Part shown: piece after piece, positions 10,800 to 22,539 of the stretch
Layout: each line of letters starts with the position of its first letter
How positions within the stretch are numbered: position 1 is the stretch's first letter
Source of the DNA: Blastomyces gilchristii SLH14081
Taxonomy: Eukaryota > Ascomycota > Eurotiomycetes > Onygenales > Ajellomycetaceae
Direction of reading: 5' to 3'
Length of the DNA: 64,000 nucleotides
Assembly: GCF_000003855.2 (NCBI RefSeq)
Contig: NW_003101653.1
Location: 125,752-189,751 of the forward strand
Position numbers and translations under genes: made by a program
The notes under the pieces: model-generated
Database searches by the model: none
What the model saw: the letters and a program-made list of their open reading frames with translations, nothing else
What the model was told of the DNA's origin: nothing

Positions 10800-13700
10800 C
10801 TAGATCTTGATATTTAAACACATGTATAAGTCTGAATATAATGAGTGAGCTTTATTCTTTTTTAAATATCAAATCTTTTAATGATAACATCTCTGTTAAT
10901 TCTATTACTGAGAGAACTGAGTTTATCAAGAAAATTAAAACTATTATTTTAAAGATTGAGAGTGATGATGTTAACTTACAGAATATTCACTATATTTTTA
11001 ATATTACAGTTAATCTGCTCTTATTTATAAAGCTTGAAGATCAGAGATTCTGATTTACATTGTCTTCTACTATTTTCTTATTTTTTATTTACAGAGCTCT
11101 GAATGATGTTATTTTTCATACAGTTCAGATCACTCAGAACAACATATATAAGATTAATAAATAAGAGTTCAATGAGAATTTCAATTATCTGAATAAGACA
11201 GTTAAGTATATTACAATACTTTATAAGTATAATTTTAACTGAAAAGTTAATCTTTCTGTGACTACTGTTACTACTGTTAATAATATCAATTCTGCAGATA
11301 TGAAAACACAGATATCAAAGATATCAAAGACTCTTTTAAATTGATATTATAATCTCAGTCATATTCACACTGATATTATAATTACTATAATCAAGAATCT
11401 TCATACTGAAGTCACTATTAAAGATTCTAAGACTAAGTTCTTTTACAAAGAATGTATCAAGACAGATATAATATAAGATTATTTAAAAACACTAATGTCT
11501 AGATCTATTTGACTCATTGAGAAGATTTATATTAATTTTATAAGTAATAAATATACATTGAAAGATCTCTCTAATCATCTCTTAGAGTTCTGTCAGAGAA
11601 TTAAACACTGAATACTTATTATCTGTGATGTGACTTACTACTGTTGAGTATATTTTTTAAAGTTCAAGAATGAGACTGTTCAATACTTTGAGTTATAACT
11701 CAGATTTATAAGTAATCTCAGATATACAGTCTCTGCTTTTCTACAGACTGATATTGATGATATTTTTCAATTTACATATATACACACAGTTATGAATTCA
11801 TATAGTATTAAATGAGAATCAATAGTATTATATTTATTATATCAGAATGATGTTTCTGAATATGAGATCTGCACTATTATAAAATAGATTAGAGCTACTC
11901 TTTTAAAAGATAATCTCTTTAAGAAGTTCTGAGTAGATGTTCTAGAGACAGTGATTATAATAATTGATAATACTTTCATATCTACAGTTCTTTATAACTT
12001 AAAATTTTGACTCTCTACTATAGAGACTTCTGTAATTTCAAGTTTATATAAGATTTCTTGATATGTACTTATGAACACTCTGCTGAATATAAGACATTTT
12101 CACTGATTAAGTACAGAGATCTTTATTCACTTATATGAATCTCAGAGATCTGTGAATAAGCTTTTTTTATATATCAATTTCTATTATATCATTGAATTCA
12201 GTGATATATTAATCTATTGTCTATGAAATCTCAAATCTGACAAGATTATTATCAGTAGTGATATGAGATTCTTAATTACTGTAAAATTAAAATCAGTTAT
12301 TATATCTGTGACACTTGTTAGTCATATTACTGAACTGAAATCTGGTATTTATCTGATTAATGATAAAGATACTTCTGATATTAATGATCTGAATTCTACA
12401 TGATTGCAGCCTGTGAAATTATTAACTATATATACTCTGAGCTCTGTTACAGATAATCTCTCAAAGTTCTATAAGAATGTCACATCTCAGTCAGAGAGAA
12501 TAGAAGATTATTAAAAGAAGTCTATATAATATAAGATTACTAATCTAAAGAGATGTAATATATAAAGTTTAATCTCTAGATCTGATATTCTAAAGAATAA
12601 ATTAATTACTCTAAGCTATTAAGTGTTTCTTAAGAAAGATAGATCTGTAGATCTGAATACTAATTCTGATAATAGTTTTAAAAAATTATATTAAGTGATT
12701 TATAATAACTGACTTAAGAAGAATTCTAGAGAAGAGATTTATACTGCTGTTATCACTAATACTATCAATTGTATTCTTTTTACAATAGCAGTACTACATA
12801 GTTGAATACTCTGTTAAGTGAATATAATAATGATATATCTGTATAAGTGTCTTACTAAGAAGATCTATATAAGATAATTCACTGAATTTGAGACAGATTC
12901 ACTGAAAACACTTATCTATATAATTGAGAATAGTCTATATAGTCTGAACTCTGCAGTGAAGATCTGATATGATTACTTAATAGCTCTATTAAGTGATCTT
13001 GAATTTACAGTCAGTGTCTATGATCTGATACTCTGATATTATATATTCAGATATCATCTCTATATAATAATCTATATTAATACTCTTAACATCATATCTG
13101 AAGTTTCTGAGAATGCTGATTAGCTAGTGAGTATACTTAGTGAGAAATTGAAAGTCAAGAATCTATATCAATTAATCAAGTATTTAAGTATGAAAGTCAA
13201 TTATTCTGACAAAGAGATTAATTTAATATATTATTAATATATTAAATATCTTATTGAAGATTTCTATCTTAATAATACAGCTGTTATAAGAACACTGATG
13301 AAGAATGAATTCTGTATTAATAATTTCTTAATATTTAAGAAAGAGACTGATTTCACAGTTCAGTGATACTAATATAATATAAGCTTCTTACAGTATCTTA
13401 CAGTTAAAACATATTCTGATATTACTTATACTATCTTATTACTCACTTAATAGAATATTGACTTAACATCTTAATATTGAAAGACTCTGTTATATATTAT
13501 ATATTATCTGAAAGAAATAATGAATTTGAGCATTTTCTACAAATATGACTTATATGAGAGGTCTGTTTTCTCTGATTTTCTCAATGATTTCTACTTATTC
13601 TTTAACTACTTAGATTCTGATTGAGCAGATCTCTTAAATAATGATAGAAAATTAATATTCAGCTATATTTTTAAGCTTGCAGATGATCTGATTTCATAAT

Positions 13701-14090
13701 AATCACTGAAGTAATCTTGTATATTTCTAAGTTTCAATAAGACTAAATATATAACTCTTAGTGAGATGATCTGTGAAGTAACATAAATCTGAAATCTTAT
13801 AATTAAGCTTGACTTCATTATTACATCTCTGATACAGATTCTCACTGATAATAAGAGTATCATAGATCTTATAAAGATGACAGTCATTATAGTCTGAAGT
13901 AAGTACATTGATACATATTTTCATTTTTCACATTAACAGTTGAATCAGAGAATCATTGATTTGAAATATATTCTCATCACTCAGATAACAGTAAATGAAC
14001 TCACTAAATCTCTAAACACTGTGATATTTGCATGATTCATGATTTTGCTAGATCTTACAGATGTAAAAGTTGGAAATGTTTAATTTTACA
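10800..14090 (+). pseudogene. copia pol remnant (integrase, RT, RNase H)
   Basis: The clearest part is 13000-14050, where one frame follows the Ty1/copia reverse-transcriptase end (the Tyr-Val-Asp-Asp region is now Tyr-Ile-Asn-Thr near 13073-13084, then Leu-Lys-Tyr-like and Met-Lys-Val-like blocks). It continues into RNase H: Ala-Asp-Leu-Leu-Asn-Asn-Asp-Arg-Lys near 13627-13655, then Tyr-Ile-Phe-Lys-Leu-Ala-Asp, then Leu-Thr-Asp-Asn-Lys-Ser near 13840. The frame is held without indels, so decay is by point mutation. No active enzyme can be made. Confidence 0.75.
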
Positions 14091-14157
14091 TTTGTATTTG
14101 ATTTTGACAGACTATCTTGATGATTTGGGTGTTTTTGTATGTGATTCTTGTTATCTC

Positions 14158-14166
14158 AAGGGGGGG
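14158..14166 (+). other. copia polypurine tract
   Basis: The AAG plus G6 run directly precedes the 3' LTR at 14167, the required position for plus-strand priming. It has escaped G-to-A change. Confidence 0.85.
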
Positions 14167-14276
14167 TGTTGGCTGTTAGGGCCATTGCGGTTAGTGATCC
14201 CACTAGATCACGTGACCCACCACTATATTATGTTCTTGTAGATAGATCTATCAATACAACCTTCAACTATCCTACA
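14167..14276 (+). repeat. copia 3' LTR
   Basis: 110 bp, same ends as the 5' LTR with only a few transitions. TCACGTGA is at 14208-14215, about 230 bp upstream of the PCI gene start codon. Confidence 0.92.
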
Positions 14277-14443
14277 GTTTTATACCCTCTGGAATCATTC
14301 GAACTGCATCTATCGATGGATCGGAAAGGTCTCCAAGCTTCTCACCCTCCGCTCATGTGCCTCTCACTACACTTTGCGCGTCACTCCTAAACGACACATT
14401 CACCTAAGTGAACGTGTTATCTGTGTCCTTACGCTATTTCAAA

Positions 14444-16515
14444 ATGTGGGGTGGACCTTCTGGAGCAACACCTGTCGTGGATAGCTTCATAATAAGCATT
14501 GCAGAGCTCATCCGTGATCGAGATGGAGCGAAGCTACAGGATTTTCTCCAAATCGAACCTCCATTGCCCCCTGTATATCACGATATGATTGGGGAGATGA
14601 AGAATCAATACCCGCAAAATAGAAATAATCACGACCACCTTTTGGGAAAATGTGAATCTGTGATTCCGGATGGCTCTTGGTCCGCTTTTCCAATATTTTT
14701 ACGACAGTATTTCACATTCTTACGGGACGTCAATGTTGAGAATCTGTTGGATACCTACGACTTACTAAAGGCGCTCTTAAAGTACGTTGCGATGCGATTC
14801 CATTCTGTCTATATTAATCTCCCTTTTTTTCCAGGATGGCTAATAACCCCCGCGGGATTCTACTTTTTACAGCCAATGTGTCATTGCCCTGAGCGATAGC
14901 CAAATGGGAGTCATTGTCTTGCCTACGGTTTTATATCTTTCGAAAGTGCTCGCGAAGCTAGCAATCGGCTTAGACCGTCGACCAGAACTGGTCTCGCATT
15001 TGCTAAAAGAGGCAGCTGGATCAGACGAAGCAACGGAGAAGGTCACGCTAGTTGAGAAATCAGCGAATGTCGTTCGTGAAGCTTTATCAAATGCCTAACT
15101 GATAGGAGTGGGGCAGCTAGTACACAAGGGAAGCCAGAAGGGAAACGCGTGGGAATCTACTTGATGGCAAACCTATGTTTGAAGCTTTTATTCAAGGTGC
15201 TTCGCTCGTAATGTTTTTATTTGTTTCCTTGCTAGGCAGCTAACCATTCACCGACCAGTGTGGCAAACTTAGAAATGCTGAGCAAATGTTTGCGAGTATC
15301 AATGCCCAATCTCCTCCGCTTTCCCATTTCCCGGCCGCGCAAAGGGTAACCTATCTTTATTACTTGGGGCGATATCTCTTTTCGAACAATCTTTTCTTCC
15401 CCGCTCAAACCGCATTGCAGGCCGCCTATAACCAATGCCATAGGCAAGCACTCCAACAGCGGCACCTCATTTTAACATATTTAATACCATGTAACATTAT
15501 CCTCGGGCGTTTCCCATCCAGCACTCTACTCGAACGGCCGGAATCAAAGGGTTTTGACGACGTATTTTTACCCATATGCCGGATCATCACCAGTGGTGAC
15601 CTAGGTGCCTTTCGATCGTACCTCGATGTTGACTCACCTCATGCAGACTTTTTCGCTCGCAAGGGGATTTTGCTGCAATTACGAAACAGGTGTGAGATTC
15701 TAGTTTGGCGTTCCCTTGCCAAGAAAGTATTTATCTTCTCCGGGTTCCATGGGGATCAGAAAGCCCAGGCACAAAGAGGCCCCCCACCATTCCTCTATCT
15801 TAGCAAAGTAGAAGAAGCCGTTATGTGGATAGAATCCCGTTGGTCCAAACAAACGCTGCATTCGCTTTCCGCTATAAGCCAACCTGGGCAAACGCTACAA
15901 ACGTCGAATCCATCTCAAGAAAGGCGGCTCTTCTCCTTCGCTGCAGATCGCGATTTCGCTAAACTAGACGCCGCGAACAATACTACGCCCAACGCAACTA
16001 CTGATTATGATGACTACTTCGATCCCGACGGGTATTTCGACCGCGATGGGGAATGGGTGCATGTCTCTAGCCCAAATGATCTACCTAACCACCCCGCTGG
16101 TGAACAACAAGATGCCGAGAATCTCGTCGCTGATGCGCTTGCATATATACCTAGTGCAGGAACCATACCAGAGGATGAAAACGATCTAGAAGCCCCTTCA
16201 CCATTGATGCGCGACGTCGAATCAGTTCTTGCCTCACTTCTTGTACAAGATCTGATGCGTGGCTATCTAACCCATAAGAACCCACGCTTCGCTATCCCGG
16301 GAGCACGATTGAAAGGGCCCCTCCCAACGGGGTTTCCTAATGTATGGCGAACCATTTGTGCTAAAGAAAGCGAAGATGGCCAGGTTCCCGGCTGGGTGAA
16401 ACCAACCCCTAACCCAAGATTCGGCCAAAGTGCTCGCGGATTGGCCCCCAGTCCCGCGGGAGCGATGGGCGCACGTGTTATCAACCTGAGCGGAGCAAGC
16501 CTGTCGGCGCTCTAG
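14444..16515 (+). CDS. PCI-domain protein, Csn12/Thp1/PCID2 family, with apparent 1-base deletion
   Basis: Family members are PCI-domain subunits of the TREX-2 mRNA-export complex or COP9-associated particles, in the nucleus. The first ATG is 14444. Exons are 14444-14781, 14873-15196 and 15259-16515, with introns of 91 and 62 bp (GTACGT...ACAG with a CTAAT branch; GTGCTT...CCAG with a CTAAC branch). In exon 2 the frame runs well to GTTCGTGAAGC at 15083, then meets TAA at 15096. The neighbouring frame continues with Lys-Cys-Leu-Thr-Asp-Arg and Gly-Lys-Arg-Val-Gly-Ile-Tyr-Leu-Met-Ala-Asn-Leu-Cys. One missing base at the TTT of 15083-15085 explains both this and the phase of exon 3. Exon 3 has the family signature Gln-Arg-Val-Thr-Tyr-Leu-Tyr-Tyr-Leu-Gly-Arg, then Gly-Ile-Leu-Leu-Gln-Leu-Arg-Asn-Arg. 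An acidic low-complexity insert follows, then the winged-helix end (Val-Lys-like Arg-Gly-Tyr-Leu-Thr-His-Lys). Expected length is about 639 residues if the frame is whole. Whether it is Csn12 or Thp1/PCID2 I cannot decide. Confidence 0.82.
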
Positions 16516-17085
16516 GAAGTTAGAGTTCATTCTGTTTTTAAATTATTTTATTCTTGGTTGGGTTTTTCTCTTCTCTGTTTTATTAATCATTCAATCGAGC
16601 AAGGCGCAATGGTGGTGGAGTGAACTGTTACAAGGAGGTACGGTACTGCGGATGTGAATTAAAGTTATTGGAGTTTGGCTTGATATGATATGTGATTCGC
16701 TGGTGTATCGGGGTCGGGCGTCTACATTATCATCACGTGACTACATGGTTAACTACCACGTGACTATCAACGGTCGAGCCAATCTTAAAGAAACCTCCGA
16801 GCCAACTTCAATTGTTCTACTTGAAACGCCATTCTCAAGGCTGGAATTGCTATTTTACAGTTCGGCCTGCTCTCTGTATGATTTATATTCGCAAATAAAG
16901 CTTCTCCCTTCTAGATATCTTCCTTTTCACTGTAAAACGCACATGGTGTCTTGAAAACGGCTCTCCATGTTTATCTCCTAACTGGCGAACCTGCGCCCTT
17001 GCCAGTATGTAACTCCAACTATCCGGGGGACCGACCTTGATCAGTGCTAAATTTAAATTTGCCTATATCAGATAGCTGCCTAAAA
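16516..17085. other. Intergenic region between PCI gene and EMP70-like gene
   Basis: 570 bp, tandem plus-strand genes on both sides. T-rich 3' flank after 16515, then a mixed-composition promoter region. The 89-codon frame at 16685-16954 has no recognisable features and is probably chance. Confidence 0.5.
16733..16764 (+). promoter_or_regulatory. Paired CACGTG E-boxes upstream of EMP70-like gene
   Basis: TCACGTGA at 16733-16740 and CCACGTGAC from 16757, spaced about two helical turns apart and 320-350 bp before the start codon. CACGTGA is the classical core bound by fungal bHLH factors of the Cbf1 type. Function is inferred from sequence only. Confidence 0.45.
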
Positions 17086-19281
17086 ATGTTGTGTTCTAAG
17101 AAGCTGCAGCTTCTCTCCTGCGCGGTCCTCCTTTCTCCGCAGTTTACCTCCGCCTTCTATCTGCCAGGTGTCGCTCCAACATCATACGACCAAGGACAGC
17201 TAGTCCCGCTTCACGTTAATCGCATTACCCCTGCGATATCTGAGCTTGATGAACAGCTTCATTCCGTCATCCCCTACGACTATTATCATCCTGCTTTCCA
17301 TTTTTGCCGGCCAAAAGATGGCCCGAAATACGTTCGGGAGTCGCTCGGCAGCATTGTATTTGGGGACCGTATCCGCACCTCTCCCTTCGATCTACATATG
17401 GCCAAGAATGAAACTTGCAAGCCATTATGTTCTGACGTGACATTTGACCCTAAGAGTAGCAAGTTCGTTAATCGCCTGATATGGCAGCACTATAATATTA
17501 ACTGGTTGATCGACGGACTCCCCGCCGCTCAGATCAATATCGACGAGCAAACCGGAACCGAATTCTATAGCCCCGGATTCACCCTAGGTTCGGTGGACGA
17601 TGACGGCCAAGCAATTCTCAACAACCACTATAACATTTTAATAGATTATCACACAGTTAGCGGCTTGGGGAAGGAAATCAAATACCGGGTTGTTGGTGTT
17701 CTAGTTCTCCCGGAATCGCACAAGAATAGCAAAATTGTGGATGGGAAGGCAGAATGCGACCTAGACGGACCTCCCGTTGTTCTCGATGAGGAAGAGGATA
17801 CCACAATTGCGTGGACATACAGCGTGTTCTGGAGGGAATCTCCAACCGTGTGGGCAACCCGCTGGGACAAATATCTTCACGTCTTCGACCCGAATGTTCA
17901 TTGGTACTCGCTCATCTACTCTGCCGTATTCGTTGTCTTGCTTGTCGCCTTGGTGAGCTCTATTTTGCTCCGCGCTTTGAGAAAAGACATTGCGAGATAT
18001 AACAGGTTGGATATGATCACTTTGGACGACTTGAATGACACCTCTGCGACTGTCGAGGATGGAATTCAGGAGGATTCTGGGTGGAAGCTAGTCCACGGAG
18101 ACGTGTTCCGTTGCCCAAAGCACCCTCTTCTCCTCAGCGTATTCTTGGGGAATGGTGCACAGCTGTTTGTGATGACCGGGATCACAGTCCGTAAGTGACG
18201 TTCATATTTTTCTAGTTATATTTCGTGTCTCTTGCTAACTTTTACCTAGTTTTTGCGCTCCTCGGATTACTTTCCCCTTCAAATCGTGGATTCCTAGGGA
18301 CAATAATATTGATCCTTTATACTTTCCTCGGATTTATTGGTGGCTACGTCGCTGCGAGGGCATACAAATCATTTGGCGGCGAAGCATGGAAGAAACTCAT
18401 AGTTCTCACACCAGTTCTAACTCCTGGAATTGCCTTCTCAACATTTTTCTTTTTGAACCTCTTCGTCTGGTTCAAGGGATCCAGCGGCGCTGTACCGTTC
18501 ACAACCATGCTCATCACCGTTTTGATATGGTTTGTTATCAGCGTTCCTCTTAGTGTCGCCGGTAGCTGGGTCGGATTGAAGCAGCTAGTAGGTCTACACC
18601 AATTACACGTCTACCACCATTTCTCTTGCTAACTGTTTCCCTTATAGGCTATCGAAGGCCCGACCAGAACGAACCAAATCCCACGCCAAATCCCACCAGT
18701 GGGTGGCTCCCTCCGCCCCATCCCATCAACACTTATTACAGGCCTCCTCCCATTTGCCGCCATCTTCGTTGAACTTTACTTTATCATGCATTCCCTCTGG
18801 ACGAGTAAAATCTACTATATGTTTGGGTTCCTCTTCCTCTGCTACGGCCTCATGATCATTACCTCAGCGGCAACGACAGTTCTGCTCGTGTATTTCCTCT
18901 TGTGTGCCGAGGATTACCGATGGCACTGGCGGGCGTTTATTGGTGCGGGGATGACTGGCGGTTACGTATTTTTGAACGCCCTGGTCTTCTGGGCAACCCG
19001 TGTGAGCTTTGGCGGGTTGACAGGTGCAGTATTGTATTTGGGATATTCGGCTCTGATAGCATTTTTAGTATTTATTTTAACTGGTATGACTCCTTATTCC
19101 TTTATTTCCAAAAGCTTTACTAGCCAGCCACTGGCATCCACTTTTTCAACAATTTTACCCAAATAAACCCCCCTTGTTTTGGCCTTGAATGCTGATGTCT
19201 TTTCACAACACAGGATCCATTGGTCTAATTGCAAGCTGGATGTTCGTCCAACGCATTTATCGATCTATCAAGGTTGATTAA
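17086..19281 (+). CDS. EMP70: TM9SF/nonaspanin endomembrane protein (EMP70-like), four exons
   Basis: Nonaspanins are nine-pass proteins of Golgi and endosomes involved in sorting of membrane proteins. The first in-frame ATG is 17086. Exons are 17086-18190, 18250-18587, 18648-19083 and 19214-19281; introns are 59, 60, 130 bp with GTAAGT, GTAGGT or GTATGA donors and CTAACT branch sites. Phases agree and the product is 648 residues, normal for the family. A signal peptide (about residues 1-23) leads to mature Phe-Tyr-Leu-Pro-Gly-Val-Ala-Pro. The lumenal domain has conserved Tyr-Tyr and the Cys pair Glu-Thr-Cys-Lys-Pro-Leu-Cys. The first membrane span is near residues 272-297. After a cytosolic loop with His-Gly-Asp-Val-Phe-Arg, eight further spans follow, including Ile-Glu-Gly-Pro-Thr-Arg-Thr-Asn-Gln-Ile-Pro-Arg-Gln. 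The C terminus is Ile-Lys-Val-Asp, the KXD/E Golgi-retention motif. It looks intact. Confidence 0.95.
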
Positions 19282-19370
19282 AATTTGAACCCGGTTTCGG
19301 CTGTAGTTGTATATCGGGACAGATTAACATCTCCCGCTTATGAACCGCTCTATCTCGCCCCAAAACTATA

Positions 19371-19870
19371 TGTTGGCCGCTGCGGCCGCTGCGGCTATTG
19401 CCTGTGGCGATCTCCCTAGATCACATGACCAACCACTATTCTACAGGTTATAGCTTGAATGGCACATTTTGTTTTTAAAAACATTGTACTAATATTTTGA
19501 CAAGAGTAGTTTATCTTTTTCAGAAAGACTTTTACTTTTTACTAGATATATTTTATTTTCTCTAAATTCACTGATCAGTAGATTTATATTTATTAAAAAA
19601 ATATATTCTTCATTGCAGAGAATATTACTTATTTTATATACTTAGAAAAAGCAGTTATTTTAATATAATTTTATAAATAATATATCTGTTATATCGGAAT
19701 TTAGCTCAGAGCGTAAATTTTTTTTTTTTTAAATAATTTATTAATAAAATAATTACTTATTATAAAAAAAATTCTGAGTTATAAAATAAAAGTAATATTA
19801 GTTTTTATCAGAGTATAAAGTTTGATAATAAAATAATAAAAATATTTCAGAATAAAGAAAAATAGTATTT
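19371..19870 (+). mobile_element. Ty1/copia 5' fragment with internally deleted LTR
   Basis: Starts TGTTGGCCGC and parallels 9114-9660. The LTR part (19371-19445, 75 bp) lacks about 35-40 bp between CCACTAT and TCTACA compared with the complete element. The G/C-rich GCGGCCGCTGCGG stretch is retained. Homology to the complete copia leader and early gag fades near 19870. It begins about 90 bp after the EMP70-like stop codon and marks the island edge. Confidence 0.75.
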
Positions 19871-19879
19871 AATAAAGAT

Positions 19880-20737
19880 AATATAATATAGTAGTTAATT
19901 GTATTATTGAGATCTATCTATTGTATGACTTTTTATATATAATAGATATTTATTAAGTAATCAGTGAATATCTTGCTTAGAAAGTAGTCAGTCTGTAAAG
20001 AAAATCTGATATCTCTCTTAATCACTGCTCTGCTGAGTAGACATTTACAACTCAGCAGAGCAATTCTATAACTGAAGAAGAAATATTATATATAAAAATA
20101 GTAGTGTCTTCTGTCAAAGATTTCATGGAGAACTAATAAGAATTTGAAGAATAAGAAAATAAAGAAACAGTAAAATAAATGAATGAACTACTGTAGAGAT
20201 AGTAAACTGATAAAACTCTGTATTTATCAGAATATCTTCAGAGCTTTTCTAACTGTAGATATTCAGATTTTTATATTAATCAGAGTATCTTTATAAACTT
20301 CAGCTGTTAGAGCTTTTATTAGAGTATCTACAGTTATATTAATAATATCTATTTATATAATTTTAATAACATCTGCAGCTGCAGTATCATGAACATTATA
20401 ATATTTAATATTGATATAGCATATATTACAGATAATCTTTTCACTATTTATCACAGCAATTACTCTGTTATTATCAATGTATAGAGAAACTGTAAAATCA
20501 GAGAGTAGAAATTCAAGCTTTATAAGTAGTTTATACAGTCCGATTATAGTTTTAAGACTCTCAGAGACAGATATATACTCTGCTTCTGTAATACTCAGCA
20601 TTACAATTATTTACTTAATGAATTTCCACATAATTAATCTACTAGTGAGACAGATGAGAAGATCTGATGTAGATTTGCAGTCATCAGTGTTACCCGCTTA
20701 ATTAGAATCTGTAGACTTCAAAGTTAAGCTCTTTCAC
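19880..20737 (-). pseudogene. Ty1/copia pol 3' fragment (RNase H), minus strand
   Basis: From about 20717 down to 20353 the minus strand reads a typical copia RNase H: a Lys-Ser-Thr block, then Leu-Ser-Ile-Thr-Glu-Ala-Glu-Tyr-Ile near 20600-20575, then Leu-Tyr-Ile-Asp-Asn-Asn and an Asn-Ile-Lys-Tyr-Tyr-like block. The Glu-Ala-Glu-Tyr motif is intact here, unlike in the 9.1-14.3 kb element. It is cut at 20737 by the LTR of gypsy element H. No LTR of its own is visible. Confidence 0.78.
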
Positions 20738-20904
20738 TGTGATTCAAAGATTGCTTGAACCAGCGTACGATTACAGGCGTACGCTGACTTCTTATATACT
20801 GTACACTAAATTAATTGATGGCTGCTATGGCCTCTTTACATTCATAAGCAAGTTTGAAAGTGACTGTGTTATTATCTGACAGTTATACATTCTTCTGAAT
20901 CACA
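20738..20904 (-). repeat. Element H 3' LTR
   Basis: 167 bp, TGTGATTC to GAATCACA as a short perfect inverted repeat. It contains ACGATTACAGGCGTACGC, shared with the LTRs at 34977 and 62334. It is more AT-shifted than the 34977 copy. Confidence 0.85.
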
Positions 20905-21028
20905 TTCTCTCTCACCAGATTTAATCATGCTTATATGATCATAATGTCTGCCCTAGCTTCATGTGAATTAGCACGCTACTAGTGTTCGCGATCATGTGAC
21001 CTATCTCTGATTCAGCTAGTGTTCTGCA

Positions 21029-21533
21029 TAGACTGACCGTGTAACCGTGTCTGAGACCAGGATCAGATTTTTTAATAGTTTCATTATCAATTTGACTGAT
21101 CTCATTACATAGTTTTAATATTAGATAGTAGTTTCATACTGTCTCAGTGAAACTTACTGTCTACTCTTGTCATATTTTTCAAATGAAATCATGATTTTCA
21201 CTTCTCAATTTAAATTATTTTTATTACTTTAAATAACTTTAAGTCTCATTTAAATATTATTAAAAAGTATTACTTTTCAAAAATTAAAAATAGTCTAAAA
21301 AAAACCTTAAAATGTCTAAAAATAGTAACTTTATATCAAGAATGAAACTAAATGAAATCAAATGAAATTACTTTCTTATTTTTTTCAAGTCATGATTTCA
21401 TTTTAAGATCTGATATATAGTCACTTTACATGTTTTTTTAATGACTAGTCTCAGCAGAATTCATATCAAGAAATGTATGAGATCAGACTAAATAAAATTA
21501 AATGTGAAATTCATGATTCTGATGATCAGTCTA
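21029..21533 (+). mobile_element. hAT-type MITE, 505 bp, plus orientation
   Basis: TAGACTGACC...GATCAGTCTA. Flanks are GTTCTGCA (21021-21028) and GTTCTATA (21534-21541), an 8-bp target duplication differing by one G-to-A and one C-to-T, exactly the local mutation type. The uninterrupted site is seen near 62617 (GTTCTGTGTATAC). It is more mutated than the copies at 42117 and 48922. Confidence 0.85.
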
Positions 21534-21953
21534 GTTCTATATACACTCTTACAAAGAAACTTTCACTATATTACATCTCTCATTCACTCACTTTTCTCAT
21601 TCTTCAACTATCTTCTTTATTATCATCATCATTGAATATTATTATCTTCTTCAAGATTTCTGCCTCTTCTTCTGTTCAACATCTTCTATTTATTTATCTA
21701 TCACATTGTACACATTTCTGATGATGATCTCTTGTTCTTATAATAAGTATCATTGTAGTGCTTATACTGAGCAGTTTATTAGCAGTAAGTGTAATACATT
21801 GTGAAATATGATCAGGACTTATTTATCTTCTAATAAATAATTATCAGAACATACTATCATGAATAATACATCTTCTTCATTTTCTTATATACTTCTGACT
21901 GTTTTTCTTCTCAGTGAGCTTCTGATTGTGTTTTCTGACATGATTTTGTATAA

Positions 21954-22415
21954 ATGCAGATGCTGATGTTTGTTTTTATTCATATAGAATCTTCATATAT
22001 TGACAGATCTGTGTCTGCTGATAATAGTGAATATCTCAATGTTGAATCACTGATTAAAAACTTGAAGAATGTGATAATGAAGAAATTGTCTGTGTCATAT
22101 ATGACTGAGTTTCTTACATCTCTCTCTGTTTCTTCTGTCACTGTTTCTTTCTCTGCTGTTTCTCTTCAATCTTCTACTCTTATCTCTGTTTTCAGTTCTC
22201 TTACTTCTGCTACTTTTGTTCCTGTAATTCTCACTTCTACTACTTCTGCTCTCTCTGCTTCTGCTGTCTCTGCTTTCATTATCAGCTCTTCTCATTTTAA
22301 GAAGATGTTATATAGACTTAATGAATTACATTTCTCAGTGTATACACTTCTGCTTTTCTTATCAACTTCTAAAATAATTTATTGTATGAAGACTGTGTAT
22401 GATATAACTATCTGA
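21954..22415 (+). pseudogene. Antisense frame 1 of element H, Ser/Thr-rich, conserved in second copy
   Basis: An open plus-strand frame of 153 codons, matched by 154 codons at 63028-63492 with the same start, middle and end (Glu-Ser-Ser-Tyr/His-Ile-Asp; Leu-Lys-Asn-Val-Ile; Ser-Ser-His-Phe-Lys-Lys; Lys-Thr-Val-Tyr-Asp/Asn). The centre is low-complexity Ser/Thr/Ala. The stop at 22413-22415 is TGA followed by Ser-Ser-Val-Thr-Asp, so it may be a mutated Trp with the frame originally running on. It lies opposite to the pol strand, between integrase and 3' LTR. The low complexity also keeps other frames open, so coding status is not proven. No family recognised. Confidence 0.45.
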
Positions 22416-22539
22416 AGCTCAGTCACAGACACTGATTATTATATTTATTTTAAATATTTGTGATAAGATAATTATTTATTCATATCAGAGAATCACTCTC
22501 TCTCTTAACAGTATTGAGATTGTAAGTCTTTTTTCTTTT

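Larger units (their letters stand above)
9114..14276 (+). mobile_element. Complete Ty1/copia LTR retrotransposon, mutated
   Basis: Two 110-bp LTRs (9114-9223 and 14167-14276), both TGTTGGCTG...CTACA, bound a 5.16-kb element. Flanking GTTTT at 9109-9113 and 14277-14281 is a perfect 5-bp target duplication. A G-rich polypurine tract abuts the 3' LTR. The internal plus-strand order is gag with a mutated zinc knuckle, then pol with integrase, reverse transcriptase and RNase H, the Ty1/copia order. Stops and Gly-to-Glu, His-to-Tyr and Asp-to-Asn changes throughout show decay by transitions. The LTRs are nearly identical to each other while the interior is heavily mutated. It lies between the two gene islands. 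Confidence 0.93.

Noticed and set aside
16685..16954. 89-codon frame between the PCI and EMP70-like genes
   Set aside because: No recognisable domain, lies in a promoter region with E-boxes, and shows no splice context.
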